Shown piece after piece: positions 27,989-38,377 of a stretch of DNA of 64,000 bases. The translations under genes were made by a program, and so were the position numbers. The DNA comes from Mycolicibacterium sp. TY81 (GTDB lineage Bacteria; Actinomycetota; Actinomycetes; Mycobacteriales; Mycobacteriaceae), in the NCBI RefSeq assembly GCF_018326285.1, contig NZ_AP023362.1, positions 1,488,001 to 1,552,000 of the forward strand, written 5' to 3'. Each line of letters opens with the position of its first letter. The first letter of the stretch is position 1. The notes under the pieces were generated by a model. The model searched no databases. It was not told the DNA's origin and was given only the letters and a program-made list of their open reading frames with translations.

Positions 27989-30487
27989 ATGACAATGCAG
28001 ACACCAGATTCCGCTGCCGGAGCCGACGATACTTCGGTGTCGTCTGCTTCGGCAGCGGGGTCAACCCGTCCGGCCAGCGACCTGAGTGCTGCTGTCGAGC
28101 AGTTGCTGGGCGGCGGCGCGCGCCGCCTCGATTCGGTGGCGTTGCGCGAGGCGCTGGTTGATCTGTACGAATTCTGGCTTGCCGCAAAGGCAACCGAGAT
28201 CGGTATCACCGAGACCAGTGGCTTCGCCATCGTGGCGACCGGTGGTCTCGGGCGCCGGGAGATGCTGCCGTACTCGGACCTGGATTTGATGCTGCTGCAC
28301 GACGACCTGCCGCAGGCCGCCGTCACCGAGGTTGCCGAGGCGCTCTGGTACCCGTTGTGGGACGCCAACATTCACCTCGACCACAGCGTCCGGACGGTGC
28401 CGCAGGCACTCAAGACCGCGGCCGGCGACGTCTCCGCCGGGCTGGCCATGCTCGACGCCCGGCACATCGCGGGCGATTCGGATCTGTCGTCCCTGTTGGT
28501 CGGCGGCGCCCGGAGGCAATGGCGGACCGGGATCACCTCCCGCTTCACCGAATTGATCGAACACGCCGCGGCGCGGTGGGAACGTTCCGGTCAGATCGCG
28601 CACCGCGCCGAACCGGATCTGAAGAACGGCCGCGGTGGGCTGCGCGACGTGCAGCTGCTCAACGCACTGGCCATGGCGCAGTTGGCCGACGTCTACCCGA
28701 GTCGGTCCGTGGCGTCGCCGATCGGCACGCTGGGCGACGCGCATCTCGCACTGCTCAACGTGCGCACCGAGCTCCATCGCGTCTCGCACAAGGGCCGTGA
28801 GATGGTGCTGGCCCAGTACGCCGACGAGGTCGGCGCCGCACTGGGCATCGGTGACCGCTTCGACCTGGCCCGCATGATCAGCGATGCCGCCCGCACCATC
28901 AGCTTCTACGTGGACGCCGGCGTGCGGACCGCGGGGAATGCCTTGCCGCGCAGAGGCTTTGCGGCACTCAAACGACCCGTCCGGCGACCGCTGGACGAGG
29001 GCGTACTGGAATTCGGCGGCGAGGTCATCCTGGCCCGCGACGCCAAACCGCAGCGCGACCCGGGCCTGATCCTGCGAGTGGCCGCCGCGGCAGCCACCAA
29101 CGGACTGCCCATCGCGGGATCGACCTTGGCGCGGCTGGCCGAATCGGCGCCCGAATTGCGGGCGCCGTGGCCGAAAGAAGCGCTCAACGACCTGCTCGTG
29201 ATGCTGGCCGCCGGGCCGGGTGCGGTCGCCACCGTGGAGGCCCTGGACCGGACCGGGCTGTGGGGCCGGTTGTTCCCGGAGTGGGGCGCGATCCGCGACC
29301 TGCCGCCACGTGATGTCGTGCACATCTGGACCGTCGACCGGCATCTGATCGAAACCGTCTCCCGGGCAAGCGCTTTCACCACCCGCGTGGACCGGCCCGA
29401 TCTGCTGGTGCTGGGTGCGCTGCTGCACGACATCGGCAAGGGCCGGGGCGGCGACCACAGTGTGATCGGTGCCGAACTGGCCAACCAGATCGGCATCCGG
29501 CTGGGCTTGTGGCCGGCCGATATCGAGGTGCTGGTCAAGATGGTGCGCTACCACCTGCTGTTGCCGGAAACGGCGACTCGTCGAGATCTGCAGGACCCCA
29601 ACACCATTGCATCGGTGGTCGACGCGCTCGGTGGCGATGGACTGCTGCTGGAATTGCTGCACGCGCTGGCCGAGGCGGATTCGCTCGCCACGGGTCCCGG
29701 CGTGTGGGGTGACTGGAAGGCCTCCCTGATCGGCGATCTGGTCCGGCGATGCCGGCTGATGATGGCGGGGGAGGACCTGCCGCACCCCGATCCCATTGAT
29801 CCGCAACTGCTTTCGCGGGCCAGCCAGAGCGGTGTCCACGTCGAACTCACCGCGGCGGACAGTGCGCACCTGTTCAACGTCACGATGCTCGCCCCGGATC
29901 GGCGCGGTCTGCTGTCGAAAGCCGCCGGGGTGCTGGCCCTGCACTCGCTGCGGGTGCATTCGGCGTCGGTCAACAGCCATGAGGGACTGGCGATCAACAC
30001 CTTCGTGGTGTCGCCACACTTCGGCTCCCCGCCGGCCGCGGAACTGCTGCGTCAGCAGTTCATCCTGGCGCTCGACGGCGATCTCGACGTGATCGCCGCG
30101 CTCGAGCAGCGGGACGAGGAAACTCCGGCCCCGACCCGGCGCGCCGGCGACGTCCCGGCGGCGGTGCCCGGCTACCACACGGTCGCGCCGCCCCGCGTGC
30201 GGTGGTTCGAGGGGTCCTCGGACGACGAGTTGGTCGTGCAGATCCGCAGCGCCGACCGGCCCGGCCTGCTCGCCCGCCTGGCCGCTGTCATCGAGCGCAA
30301 GGGCGCAGATGTGGCCTGGGCCAAGGTGACGACGCTGGGCGCCACCGTCGTCGACGCGTTCGGTCTGGTGGTGCCGGAGGACTTCACGGCCACCGAGGCC
30401 CGGGCAGCGTTCGAACAGGATCTGTATGCGGTGTTGCCCGCGCCCGCGCCGGTCAAGCCTGCCGTGATCACTGCCGAGGTGAGTTAG
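27989..30487 (+). CDS. glnD: PII nucleotidyltransferase/nucleotidyl-removing enzyme GlnD
   Basis: 832 residues. Adds and removes a nucleotide on PII in answer to glutamine. Nucleotidyltransferase domain with [18 protein letters not shown] near residue 85, HD domain [15 protein letters not shown] near 479, then two ACT domains (about 625 and 745; the second is [18 protein letters not shown]). Two start ATGs six bases apart are possible. Its 3' end overlaps the convergent monooxygenase by 20 bases. Confidence 0.95.
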   Translation: MTMQTPDSAAGADDTSVSSASAAGSTRPASDLSAAVEQLLGGGARRLDSVALREALVDLYEFWLAAKATEIGITETSGFAIVATGGLGRREMLPYSDLDLMLLHDDLPQAAVTEVAEALWYPLWDANIHLDHSVRTVPQALKTAAGDVSAGLAMLDARHIAGDSDLSSLLVGGARRQWRTGITSRFTELIEHAAARWERSGQIAHRAEPDLKNGRGGLRDVQLLNALAMAQLADVYPSRSVASPIGTLGDAHLALLNVRTELHRVSHKGREMVLAQYADEVGAALGIGDRFDLARMISDAARTISFYVDAGVRTAGNALPRRGFAALKRPVRRPLDEGVLEFGGEVILARDAKPQRDPGLILRVAAAAATNGLPIAGSTLARLAESAPELRAPWPKEALNDLLVMLAAGPGAVATVEALDRTGLWGRLFPEWGAIRDLPPRDVVHIWTVDRHLIETVSRASAFTTRVDRPDLLVLGALLHDIGKGRGGDHSVIGAELANQIGIRLGLWPADIEVLVKMVRYHLLLPETATRRDLQDPNTIASVVDALGGDGLLLELLHALAEADSLATGPGVWGDWKASLIGDLVRRCRLMMAGEDLPHPDPIDPQLLSRASQSGVHVELTAADSAHLFNVTMLAPDRRGLLSKAAGVLALHSLRVHSASVNSHEGLAINTFVVSPHFGSPPAAELLRQQFILALDGDLDVIAALEQRDEETPAPTRRAGDVPAAVPGYHTVAPPRVRWFEGSSDDELVVQIRSADRPGLLARLAAVIERKGADVAWAKVTTLGATVVDAFGLVVPEDFTATEARAAFEQDLYAVLPAPAPVKPAVITAEVS

Positions 30488-31913
30488 CGAGTTCCGCGCT
30501 GCCGCACCACTTCCGGACGGCGGCCGGGGCGTCGGTGGCCTCGCCGGCCCACGCGACGTAACCGTCGGGCCGGATCAGCACGGCGGGCGGCAATTGGTCA
30601 TCGCCGGTGACCGCGCAGGTGACGTCGGTGCGGTCGAGCGTCAGACCGCCCTTGGTCAGCAGTAGGAATCGGCCGTCACGCAGTAGTTCGTAGACCCGGG
30701 TGTCCGCGCACGCGATGTCCGGCATGCGGCGCCCGACCAAACGGTGATCGTCGCGCTTGCGGGGATAACTGATGGCGATTCCGCTGAGGCGGCCGCCCAT
30801 GGCACGCCTGGTGGGCCCGGTGCTCAGGAGCGCGGTGATCGCGATGCGCCGCAGGACTCGCCGCGGCAGGCTGCGGCCCAGGACCAGCTGATTGAACGCA
30901 TCGGTCAGTTTGAGCACGTTGGCGCCGACGGCATGGCGTTCACTCTGGTAACTGTCCAGGAGCCACGCCGGCGCGGTGCCCTTGACGGCCGACGCCAGCT
31001 TCCAGCCCAGGTTCATCGCATCCTGGATGCCGGTGTTCATGCCCTGTGCGCCCAGCGGCGAGTGGACGTGCGCCGCATCGCCGGCGATGAAGCAGCGGCC
31101 GACGCGGTAGCGGTCGGCCTGGCGTCGCTCGGACAGGAACCGGGTGCTCCAGCGCATCTCGCTGACGCCGAAGTCCGTTTTCGCGATGCGGCGCAGTGAG
31201 CCCGTGATCTCGGAAAGCGGTACCGGTTCGCCGAGCGGCACGTCTTCCCGGGTGCGGTCCCACGCGATGGCGCGGAACCAGCCGTCGCCGAACGGGACCA
31301 GCAGCACGACGCCGTCGGGGCTGTTCGCGGCGGCCAGCCCGCCGGCCGGCGGGTTCGTCAGCTGAACGTCTGCCAGCAGGATGTGGGTCTGGTACTGCTT
31401 GCCGGCGAACCCGATGCCCAGCATCGTGCGCACCGCGCTGTGGGCACCGTCGCAGCCCACGAGGTAGCCGGCACGCACCGTGCTGTGATCGGCGAGGCGC
31501 ACGGTGACGCCGTCGTCGTCCTGCGTCAGACCGGCGACTTCGGCGCCGTAACGGATTTCGACGCCGAGTTCGATGGCGCGCGCGGTCAGCACCCGTTCGG
31601 TCAGGCTCTGCGGTGCCATCAGCACCATGGGGTAGCGGGTGGGCAATTCCCGCAGGTTGATCGCGGCGCCCGGGACGGGACTCACGCTCTGGACGGGGAG
31701 CCCGCGCTGCACGAGTTCGTCGGCCAGGCCGCGGGCGTCCAGCAGTTCCAGCGTCCGCGCATGCACGCCGAAGGCCCGGGTGATGTTCGGGATGTCACGG
31801 CGTCGTTCGAGCAACTGAACCGCGACGCCGCGCATCGCCAGTTCGCACGCCAACGCCAGACCGGTCGGGCCGGCACCGACAACGACGATGTCCGCGCTGT
31901 TCATGGTGGTCAT
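30468..31913 (-). CDS. FAD-dependent aromatic-type monooxygenase (PHBH fold)
   Basis: 481 residues, ATG with GAGGAG seven bases upstream. NAD(P)H-dependent flavin hydroxylase of the MhpA/PheA/pentachlorophenol monooxygenase group. Motifs: [10 protein letters not shown] (FAD), CDGAHSAVR (DG motif), and [21 protein letters not shown] (GD motif). The substrate is unknown; the fold handles phenols and polyketides. In M. tuberculosis the unrelated Rv2917 sits between glnD and ffh, so this gene is a species-specific replacement. Two inverted repeats just upstream (31929-31962) suggest control by a repressor. Confidence 0.9.
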   Translation of the reverse strand: MTTMNSADIVVVGAGPTGLALACELAMRGVAVQLLERRRDIPNITRAFGVHARTLELLDARGLADELVQRGLPVQSVSPVPGAAINLRELPTRYPMVLMAPQSLTERVLTARAIELGVEIRYGAEVAGLTQDDDGVTVRLADHSTVRAGYLVGCDGAHSAVRTMLGIGFAGKQYQTHILLADVQLTNPPAGGLAAANSPDGVVLLVPFGDGWFRAIAWDRTREDVPLGEPVPLSEITGSLRRIAKTDFGVSEMRWSTRFLSERRQADRYRVGRCFIAGDAAHVHSPLGAQGMNTGIQDAMNLGWKLASAVKGTAPAWLLDSYQSERHAVGANVLKLTDAFNQLVLGRSLPRRVLRRIAITALLSTGPTRRAMGGRLSGIAISYPRKRDDHRLVGRRMPDIACADTRVYELLRDGRFLLLTKGGLTLDRTDVTCAVTGDDQLPPAVLIRPDGYVAWAGEATDAPAAVRKWCGSAELANSPRQ

Positions 31914-31928
31914 TTCAGGCTCCTCATT

Positions 31929-31962
31929 AATTCATCAAACAATGAATTCATCATGTGATGAA
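31929..31962. promoter_or_regulatory. Double inverted repeat, probable operator for the FAD monooxygenase
   Basis: AATTCAT-N6-ATGAATT (31929-31948) overlaps TTCATCA-TG-TGATGAA (31947-31962). Both are perfect and lie 16 to 49 bases upstream of the monooxygenase start. The type fits MarR or TetR repressors, but no such gene is adjacent. Confidence 0.6.
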
Positions 31963-32046
31963 ATACTGCGCGCCCGGGTATCGCCGTGTCAAGGGGACGG
32001 TGGTGCCGAAGTACCGGCGACGGGCGCTGCAGTTAGGCTTAACCCC

Positions 32047-33624
32047 GTGTTTGAATCCCTGTCCGACCGGTTGACCGGTGCGCTGTCGGGTCTGCGCGGC
32101 AAGGGCCGGCTGACCGACGCCGATATCGACGCCACCGCCCGCGAAATCCGCCTGGCCCTGCTCGAGGCCGACGTGTCGTTGCCGGTCACGCGCGAGTTCA
32201 TCGGCCGGATCAAGGAACGCGCCAAGGGCGCCGAGGTTTCCGGTGCGCTGAACCCGGCGCAGCAGGCCGTCAAGATCGTCAACGAGGAGCTCATCGGCAT
32301 CCTCGGTGGTGAGACGCGCCAGCTGGCGTTCGCCAAGACCCCGCCGACGGTCATCATGCTGGCCGGTCTGCAGGGTTCCGGTAAGACGACCCTCGCCGGC
32401 AAGCTGTCGAAATGGCTCAAGGATCAAGGACATACGCCGCTGCTGGTCGCGTGTGACCTGCAGCGCCCCGGCGCCGTCAACCAGCTGCAGATCGTCGGTG
32501 AGCGGGCTGGCGTCAGCGTCTTCGCACCGCACCCGGGAGTCTCGCCCGACGGCGTGACCATCGACCAGATGACCACCGGCGACCCGGTGTCGGTCGCCGC
32601 CGCGGGTCTGGCCGAGGCCAGGGCCAAGCACTTCGACGTCGTGATCGTCGACACCGCCGGCCGCCTCGGTATCGACGAGGAACTGATGGCCCAGGCCGCC
32701 GCGATCCGCGACGCCGTCAAGCCTGACGAGACGCTGTTCGTCCTCGACGCGATGATCGGTCAGGACGCCGTCACCACCGCCAACGCCTTCCGCGAAGGCG
32801 TGGGCTTCACCGGTGTCGTGCTGACCAAGCTCGACGGCGACGCCCGTGGTGGTGCCGCGCTGTCCGTGCGCGAGGTCACCGGCGCGCCGATCCTGTTCGC
32901 GTCGGCCGGCGAGAAGCTCGAGGACTTCGACGTCTTCCACCCGGACCGCATGGCGTCCCGCATCCTGGGCATGGGCGACGTCCTCACCCTGATCGAGCAG
33001 GCCGAGCAGGTCTTCGACCAGAAGAAGGCCGAAGAGGCCGCCGCCAAGATCGGCTCCGGTGAACTGACGCTCGAGGACTTCCTCGAGCAGATGCTGATGA
33101 TCCGCAAGATGGGTCCCATCGGGAACCTGCTGGGCATGCTGCCCGGTGCCGGTCAGATGAAGGACGCCCTGGCGGCCGTCGACGACAGCCACCTGGACCG
33201 CATCCAGGCCATCATCCGCGGCATGACCCCCGCCGAGCGGTCCGACCCGAAGATCATCAACGCCTCCCGGCGCCTGCGCATCGCCAATGGATCCGGTGTC
33301 ACGGTGGCCGAGGTCAATCAGCTGGTCGACCGCTTCTTCGAGGCCCGCAAGATGATGTCGCAGATGGCCGGCCAAATGGGAATGCCGTTCGGCCGCAAGA
33401 GCTCTCGCAAGGCCGCCAAGGGCAAGAACAAGCAGGCCGGCAAGGGCCGCAAGGGCGGACGCGGCCCGACGGCGCCGAAGGCGGCCGCCAACCCGTTCGG
33501 TCTGGACCCGAGCGCGCTGCCGGGCGGTTTCCCGGACCTGTCGAACATGCCGCAGGGGCTCAACGAGTTGCCGCCGGGCCTCGCCGACTTCGACCTGTCA
33601 CAGCTGAAGTTCCCGAAGAAGTAG
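32047..33624 (+). CDS. ffh: Signal recognition particle protein Ffh
   Basis: 525 residues from GTG 32047 (VFESLSDRLTGALSGLRGKG), the length known for mycobacterial Ffh; an earlier in-frame ATG would add a tail without homology. N/G domain with GLQGSGKTTLAGKL near residue 107, DTAGRLGID and TKLDGDARGG. The Met-rich M domain (MLMIRKMGPIGNLLGMLPGAGQMK ... RKMMSQMAGQMGMPFG) binds 4.5S RNA and signal peptides. The extreme C-terminus is a Lys/Gly-rich tail. Confidence 0.97.
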   Translation: MFESLSDRLTGALSGLRGKGRLTDADIDATAREIRLALLEADVSLPVTREFIGRIKERAKGAEVSGALNPAQQAVKIVNEELIGILGGETRQLAFAKTPPTVIMLAGLQGSGKTTLAGKLSKWLKDQGHTPLLVACDLQRPGAVNQLQIVGERAGVSVFAPHPGVSPDGVTIDQMTTGDPVSVAAAGLAEARAKHFDVVIVDTAGRLGIDEELMAQAAAIRDAVKPDETLFVLDAMIGQDAVTTANAFREGVGFTGVVLTKLDGDARGGAALSVREVTGAPILFASAGEKLEDFDVFHPDRMASRILGMGDVLTLIEQAEQVFDQKKAEEAAAKIGSGELTLEDFLEQMLMIRKMGPIGNLLGMLPGAGQMKDALAAVDDSHLDRIQAIIRGMTPAERSDPKIINASRRLRIANGSGVTVAEVNQLVDRFFEARKMMSQMAGQMGMPFGRKSSRKAAKGKNKQAGKGRKGGRGPTAPKAAANPFGLDPSALPGGFPDLSNMPQGLNELPPGLADFDLSQLKFPKK

Positions 33625-33629
33625 CCGCC

Positions 33630-34697
33630 GTGCGGGCGCTGCACATTCGCGGTCGGGGACTGCCCGACGGCGACGAGGTGCAGTGGTGGATACATCAGGG
33701 CGTGCTCTCGGCCGAGCCGATCGCGAACGCCGACACCATCTTCGACGGTGGCTGGATCATCCCCGGGCTGGTCGACGCGCACTGCCACGTCGGCATCGGT
33801 CCGGGTGGCCCCGTCGAACTCGACGAGGCCGAGCGCCAGGCCGAGACCGAGCGCCAGGCCGGTGCGCTGCTGCTGCGCGACGCCGGGTCTCCGGTCGACA
33901 CCCGCGACTTCGACGACCGCGACGACCTGCCGCGGATCATCCGCGCGGGACGGCATCTGGCCCGGCCCAAGCGCTACCTGCCCGGGTTGCCGATCGACAT
34001 CGAGGACGAATCGCAGCTGCCGCAGTACGTCGCCGAGCAGGCCCGGCGCGGTGACGGCTGGGTGAAGCTGGTCGGCGACTGGATCGATCGGGGAGTGGGC
34101 GACCTGGCGCCGCTGTGGTCCGACGACATCCTCAAAGAAGCCATCGACGCCGCCCACGCCAACGGTGCGCGCGTCACGGCGCATGTGTTCGGTGAGGAAG
34201 CGTTGCCGGGGCTGATCAACGCCGGTATCGACTGCATCGAGCACGGCACCGGGATCACCGACGACATCATCGAGCTGATGCTGGCCCACGGCACGGCGCT
34301 GGTGCCGACCCTGATCAACATCGAGAACTTCCCCGGGATCGCGGAGAAGGCGACCAAATTCCCGGCATACGCCAAACACATGCGCGATCTCTACGCGACG
34401 TGCCCGCAGCGCGTCGGCGCCGCGCACGAGGCCGGCGTACCCATCTACGCGGGCACCGACGCCGGCGGGATGATCGCCCACGGCCGCATCGCCGACGAGG
34501 TCGCCGCCCTGGGCCGGGTGGGCCTGAGCCCGACGGACGCGTTGGGCGCGGCAAGCTGGAACGCACGAAAGTGGTTGCAGCGCACCGGCTTGGAGCACGG
34601 CGCCTCGGCCGATCTCGTCTGCTACGCCGACGATCCGCGACTCCCGGGCGTCCTCGACCATCCCGACCTGGTGATCTTGCGCGGCCGGGTCTACTGA
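33630..34697 (+). CDS. Amidohydrolase-family metal-dependent hydrolase
   Basis: 355 residues, GTG start five bases after ffh. Metal ligands typical of the superfamily: VDAHCHVGIG (HxH), HVFGEEALPGLINAGIDCIEHGTGI (two later histidines), and the catalytic aspartate in AGTDAGG. Orthologue position of Rv2915c. The family includes imidazolonepropionase-like and prolidase-like enzymes; substrate unknown. Converges with dacB, the stops being one base apart. Confidence 0.9.
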   Translation: MRALHIRGRGLPDGDEVQWWIHQGVLSAEPIANADTIFDGGWIIPGLVDAHCHVGIGPGGPVELDEAERQAETERQAGALLLRDAGSPVDTRDFDDRDDLPRIIRAGRHLARPKRYLPGLPIDIEDESQLPQYVAEQARRGDGWVKLVGDWIDRGVGDLAPLWSDDILKEAIDAAHANGARVTAHVFGEEALPGLINAGIDCIEHGTGITDDIIELMLAHGTALVPTLINIENFPGIAEKATKFPAYAKHMRDLYATCPQRVGAAHEAGVPIYAGTDAGGMIAHGRIADEVAALGRVGLSPTDALGAASWNARKWLQRTGLEHGASADLVCYADDPRLPGVLDHPDLVILRGRVY

Positions 34698-34698
34698 C

Positions 34699-35532
34699 TC
34701 AGGTGTAGTGGCTGAAGCCCCAGTCGAACAACTGTCTCGCCTGCGGGTAGAGATTGCCGGTGCCGTACATCTGCACCACGACCAACCGGTGGTTCCCGCG
34801 CTGCGCGGCGCCGACGTACGTCTTGCGGGCCCGGTCCGTGTAGCCCGTCTTGCCGGCGAAATCGCCGGGGTACCCCGTCAACAGCTCGTTCTGACTGGTC
34901 AGGGTCTTGCCGGGAAACTGCGCCGACGTCTGCCGGAAAATCTCGGCGATCACCGGGTAGGTCAGCGCCGCCCGGTAGATCACCCCGAGGTCGCGCGGCG
35001 TGGTCAGCGATTCCCAGCCGGGACCGTCGAGTCCGGACGGTGAGCCGGCGCGGGTGCTGCGGGCGCCGAGCGCCGCGGCCTTGCGATTCATGGCCGCCAC
35101 CGTGACGCGCTGGCCGCCGAGCATGTCGGCCAGCATGTTCGCGGCGTCGTTGCCCGACACCATGAGCAGGGCATCGAGGAGCTGGCGGACCGAGTACACC
35201 TGGCCGGGTTTGAGCCCGACGCACGAGCACTCGACCTTGGTGTGCGACTCGTTGGCCCGTCCCAGCGCGTCCGGGCGCAGGTTGTCCAGGACGACCATGG
35301 CCAACAGCGGCTTGATGGTGCTGGCCGGCGCGTACGAGCCGCCCGGATCCTGCGACGCCAGCACCTGGCCGGTATCGAGGTCGGCGACCAGCCAGGCTTT
35401 GGCCGGGCCGTTGGCGAATGCCTGTGCGCCCGTGGGTTGCCCGGTGGGTTCGGCCGTCGCGGACGGTGTGGCGATCGGCGTCACCAGTAGTGTGCCGAGG
35501 GCCAGCGCGGTCGCCGTGAACAGTTTGCGCAC
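34699..35532 (-). CDS. dacB2: D-alanyl-D-alanine carboxypeptidase (DacB2-like), copy 1
   Basis: 277 residues from GTG 35532, where a signal peptide begins (RKLFTATALALGTLLVTPIATPSATA). Low-molecular-weight penicillin-binding protein that trims the last D-Ala of peptidoglycan peptides outside the membrane. All three active-site motifs are present: STIK, SGN and KTG (KTGYT). The open frame continues upstream over the paralogue, but that part is out of frame with it. Same place as Rv2911 dacB2 of M. tuberculosis. Confidence 0.93.
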   Translation of the reverse strand: MRKLFTATALALGTLLVTPIATPSATAEPTGQPTGAQAFANGPAKAWLVADLDTGQVLASQDPGGSYAPASTIKPLLAMVVLDNLRPDALGRANESHTKVECSCVGLKPGQVYSVRQLLDALLMVSGNDAANMLADMLGGQRVTVAAMNRKAAALGARSTRAGSPSGLDGPGWESLTTPRDLGVIYRAALTYPVIAEIFRQTSAQFPGKTLTSQNELLTGYPGDFAGKTGYTDRARKTYVGAAQRGNHRLVVVQMYGTGNLYPQARQLFDWGFSHYT

Positions 35533-35606
35533 GAGCGCCGACGCTACGGAACCCAGGCTGCGATCAGCTCGCGCCGAGATTCCGGTCGGGTCTCGGTTGG
35601 TTCGGT

Positions 35607-36485
35607 CTACAGAGAGCCGACGCTGACCGAGCGGTCCTGCGCGAAGCCCCAATCGAGCAACTGCGAGGCCTGATCCCAGTAGGTCGGCCCGCCCTCGCGC
35701 ACCATGCCGTACATCATCGCGATGACCAAGCGGCGGCCGCCGCGGTCGGCGGCGCCCACGTAGGTCTTCTTGGCGGCGTTGGTGAACCCGGTCTTGCCGC
35801 CGATGGCGCCCGGATACCGCTGCAGCAGCTGGTTCTCGTTGACGATCTGCTCGTTGCCGTTCTTGCCGGGGAACGTCGCGGCGGGCTGCGCGGTGATCTG
35901 CGCGAAGTACGGATTGGCCATCGCGGCCCGGAAGATGATGGCCAGGTCCCGGGGAGTGGTCCAGCCCGAACCGCCCGCGCCGTCGAGGCCCGACGGGGTG
36001 GCGGCGTGGGTGTCGACGGCGCCGATGGCGGCGGCCTTGGCGTTCATCTTCGCGACGGCGACGTCGTAGCCGCCGATCATGTCGGCCAGGGCGTTGGCGG
36101 CGTCGTTGCCCGAGGCGAGCAGCACCGCGTCCAGCAGTTGGCGCGCGGTGTACACGTGGCCGGGGACGATACCGGCGCAGTTGCACTCCACCTGGGTGTC
36201 GGCGACGGTGCCGGCCACGGTCGCGTCCAGGTTCGGCAGTTCACTGAGCGCGGTCAGCGCCAGCAGCGTCTTGATGGTGCTGGCGGGCGGATGCCGCAGG
36301 TCGATGTCCTGTCCGGCGAGAATCTGGCCCGAGTCCATGTCGGCGACGATCCACGCCGGGGCCGGCCCTGCCGGGATCTGTACCGTGCCGACCGGCTGGA
36401 TGTCGGGGTCAGCGGCCGCAACCGGCGGCGCGCCGAGGAATACGAGCGTCAGGGTCGCCATGACGGCGGTTGCGAACCTTCCCAT
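35607..36485 (-). CDS. D-alanyl-D-alanine carboxypeptidase (DacB2-like), copy 2
   Basis: 292 residues with signal peptide (ATAVMATLTLVFLGAPPVAAADP). Motifs STIK, SGN and KTGFT are intact. It lies 74 bases upstream of copy 1 on the same strand, so the pair arose by tandem duplication and is probably cotranscribed. Both copies keep every catalytic motif, so both should be active peptidoglycan carboxypeptidases. Confidence 0.92.
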   Translation of the reverse strand: MGRFATAVMATLTLVFLGAPPVAAADPDIQPVGTVQIPAGPAPAWIVADMDSGQILAGQDIDLRHPPASTIKTLLALTALSELPNLDATVAGTVADTQVECNCAGIVPGHVYTARQLLDAVLLASGNDAANALADMIGGYDVAVAKMNAKAAAIGAVDTHAATPSGLDGAGGSGWTTPRDLAIIFRAAMANPYFAQITAQPAATFPGKNGNEQIVNENQLLQRYPGAIGGKTGFTNAAKKTYVGAADRGGRRLVIAMMYGMVREGGPTYWDQASQLLDWGFAQDRSVSVGSL

Positions 36486-36521
36486 GGAGCCAGCAGCCTA
36501 CTGGTGGTGTTCAATCGGTTC

Positions 36522-36953
36522 ATGCTGAGTCTGGAAGAGATCTCGGACCGTCTGGAAATCCAACAGCTGTTGATCGCGTACTCGACGGCCATCGATACCC
36601 GCCAATTCGATGATCTGGCAAAGGTTTTCACGCCGGATGCCTACATCGACTACCGCGCGATGGGCGGCATCGACGGGCATTTCCCCGAGGTCAAGGAATG
36701 GCTGGCGCAGGTGCTGCCGAATTTCCCGGCCTATGCGCACATGCTCGGCAACTTCGACGTCACCATCACCGGCGACACCGCGAAGTCACGCACCATCTGT
36801 TTCAACCCGATGGTGCTGCCCGCGGCGGACGCCGACGCACAGCCCCAGGTGCTGTTCTGCGGCCTCTGGTACGAGGACGAGTTCGTCCGCACCGCCGAGG
36901 GCTGGCGTATGACCCGCCGCGTCGAGACTAAGTGTTTCGACCGGGTGGTCTGA
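36522..36953 (+). CDS. SnoaL-like (NTF2 fold) protein
   Basis: 143 residues from ATG 36522. It begins LSLEEISDRLEIQQLLIAYSTAIDTRQFDDLAKVFTPDAYIDY, the standard SnoaL-like/hydroxysteroid-isomerase-type N-terminus, and ends in a strand WRMTRRVETKCF. The family holds polyketide cyclases, dehydratases and many uncharacterised small-molecule binders. Position matches Rv2910c. Divergent from dacB copy 2. Confidence 0.85.
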   Translation: MLSLEEISDRLEIQQLLIAYSTAIDTRQFDDLAKVFTPDAYIDYRAMGGIDGHFPEVKEWLAQVLPNFPAYAHMLGNFDVTITGDTAKSRTICFNPMVLPAADADAQPQVLFCGLWYEDEFVRTAEGWRMTRRVETKCFDRVV

Positions 36954-36970
36954 GTCGCCGTTCACGGGAT

Positions 36971-37013
36971 TTGGGCCGGTCGCGGCTGCTCTGGCAGAAT
37001 GGTCGGCTGTCTG
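36971..37013 (+). promoter_or_regulatory. rpsP promoter/leader start sharing a motif with rplS
   Basis: A -35-like TTGGGC is followed, 18 bases on, by CAGAAT (-10-like) inside CTGGCAGAAT (36991-37000), then TGTCTG at 37008-37013. The same arrangement (CTGGCACAAT ... TGTCTG) precedes rplS at 40140-40163. It would give a leader of about 120 bases. Confidence 0.5.
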
Positions 37014-37129
37014 TCCGCGACCCGTTCAATGCGCCGCGCGGCGGTCACACACGTGAGGCAAGACCGGACCGGGCAATCCGCCCGAGTCGCTGAATTGCAG
37101 CGTGGCAATCATCAGGAGAAGTGCAGAAC

Positions 37130-37600
37130 ATGGCTGTCAAGATCAAGCTCACCCGGCTTGGCAAGATCCGCAACCCCCAGTACCGCATCATCGTCGCCGA
37201 CGCGCGCACCCGCCGCGACGGCCGCGCCATCGAGGTCATCGGCCGGTACCACCCGAAGGAAGAGCCGAGCCTGATCGAGATCGATTCGGAGCGCGCGCAG
37301 TACTGGCTGGGCGTCGGCGCACAGCCGACCGAGCCGGTCGCCGCCCTGCTGAAGATCACCGGTGACTGGCAGAAGTTCAAGGGCCTGCCGGGCGCCGAGG
37401 GCACCCTGAAGGTCAAGGAGCCCAAGCCGTCCAAGCTGGACCTGTTCAACGCCGCGCTGGCGAACGCCGACGCCGCCCCCGGTGGCGAGGCCGTCACGCT
37501 GAAGAAGCGCAAGGACAAGAAGGAAGAAGCGGCTGAGGCTGCCGCCGAGACCGAGGCTGCCGAGGCCACTGAGGCCGAGGCCGAAGCGCCCGCCGAATGA
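37130..37600 (+). CDS. rpsP: 30S ribosomal protein S16
   Basis: 156 residues from ATG 37130 with AGGAGA ten bases upstream. Core S16 sequence [32 protein letters not shown] is followed by the mycobacterial C-terminal extension rich in Ala/Glu/Lys. First gene of rpsP-khpA-rimM-trmD; overlaps khpA as ATGA. Confidence 0.98.
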   Translation: MAVKIKLTRLGKIRNPQYRIIVADARTRRDGRAIEVIGRYHPKEEPSLIEIDSERAQYWLGVGAQPTEPVAALLKITGDWQKFKGLPGAEGTLKVKEPKPSKLDLFNAALANADAAPGGEAVTLKKRKDKKEEAAEAAAETEAAEATEAEAEAPAE

Positions 37601-37839
37601 GCAGCGTCGTCGTCGACGCCGTAGAGCACCTGGTCCGCGGGATCGTCGACAACCCCGACGATGTCCGGGTCGACATGGTGACCAGCCGCCGCGGTCGTAC
37701 CGTCGAGGTGCACGTGCACCCCGATGACCTGGGCAAGGTCATCGGGCGCGGCGGCCGCACGGCCACCGCGCTGCGGACACTGGTCGCCGGCATCGGCGGC
37801 CGGGGCATCCGCGTCGACGTGGTGGACACCGACCAGTAA
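37597..37839 (+). CDS. khpA: KH-domain RNA-binding protein KhpA
   Basis: 80 residues, one KH domain with the GxxG loop in [17 protein letters not shown]. Binds RNA, often with KhpB, and influences cell size in other bacteria. Overlaps rpsP; two bases before rimM. Confidence 0.95.
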   Translation: MSSVVVDAVEHLVRGIVDNPDDVRVDMVTSRRGRTVEVHVHPDDLGKVIGRGGRTATALRTLVAGIGGRGIRVDVVDTDQ

Positions 37840-37841
37840 AT

Positions 37842-38372
37842 ATGGACCTCGTGGTCGGCCGCGTCGTCAAGGCGCACGGCATCAGCGGCGAGGTTGTCGT
37901 CGAAGTACGTACCGATGATCCCGGCGAGCGTTTCTCGCCGGGATCATCGCTGCGTGGCAAGCCCGGTGCGCGTAGCATCGAGCGCGCCGAACGTACCTAT
38001 GTGATCGACGCCGTTCGTGAGCACGGCGGGCGGCTGCTGGTGAGGCTGGCCGGTGTGAACGATCGCAATGCGGCAGATGCGTTGCGCGGCACGCTGTTCC
38101 TGGTGGACTCCGCCAGCCTGCCGCCCATCGACGAGCCCGACGAGTTCTACGATCACCAGCTCGAGGGCCTCAAGGTCCGCACCGTCGACGGTGTCGACGT
38201 GGGTGTGGTGACCGAGGTGCTGCACACCCCGGGCGGCGAATTGCTGTCCATCCGAACGGAATCCGGTGCCGAGGTGCTGGTGCCGTTCGTCACCGCGATG
38301 GTGCCGACGGTGTCGCTGGCCGACGGTCTGGTGGAGATCGATCCGCCCGACGGCCTGCTCGAGTTGGATTGA
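37842..38372 (+). CDS. rimM: Ribosome maturation factor RimM
   Basis: 176 residues. Assists assembly of the 30S head domain and binds S19. The N-terminal [27 protein letters not shown] and PRC-barrel C-terminus ([16 protein letters not shown]) are typical. In the rpsP operon between khpA and trmD. Confidence 0.97.
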   Translation: MDLVVGRVVKAHGISGEVVVEVRTDDPGERFSPGSSLRGKPGARSIERAERTYVIDAVREHGGRLLVRLAGVNDRNAADALRGTLFLVDSASLPPIDEPDEFYDHQLEGLKVRTVDGVDVGVVTEVLHTPGGELLSIRTESGAEVLVPFVTAMVPTVSLADGLVEIDPPDGLLELD

Positions 38373-38377
38373 TACCC

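Noticed and set aside
34699..36186. A single 495-codon frame that could be read as a fused carboxypeptidase
   Set aside because: The part above 35532 reads the paralogue in the wrong frame (Arg-rich). A signal peptide begins at 35532, so there are two separate genes.
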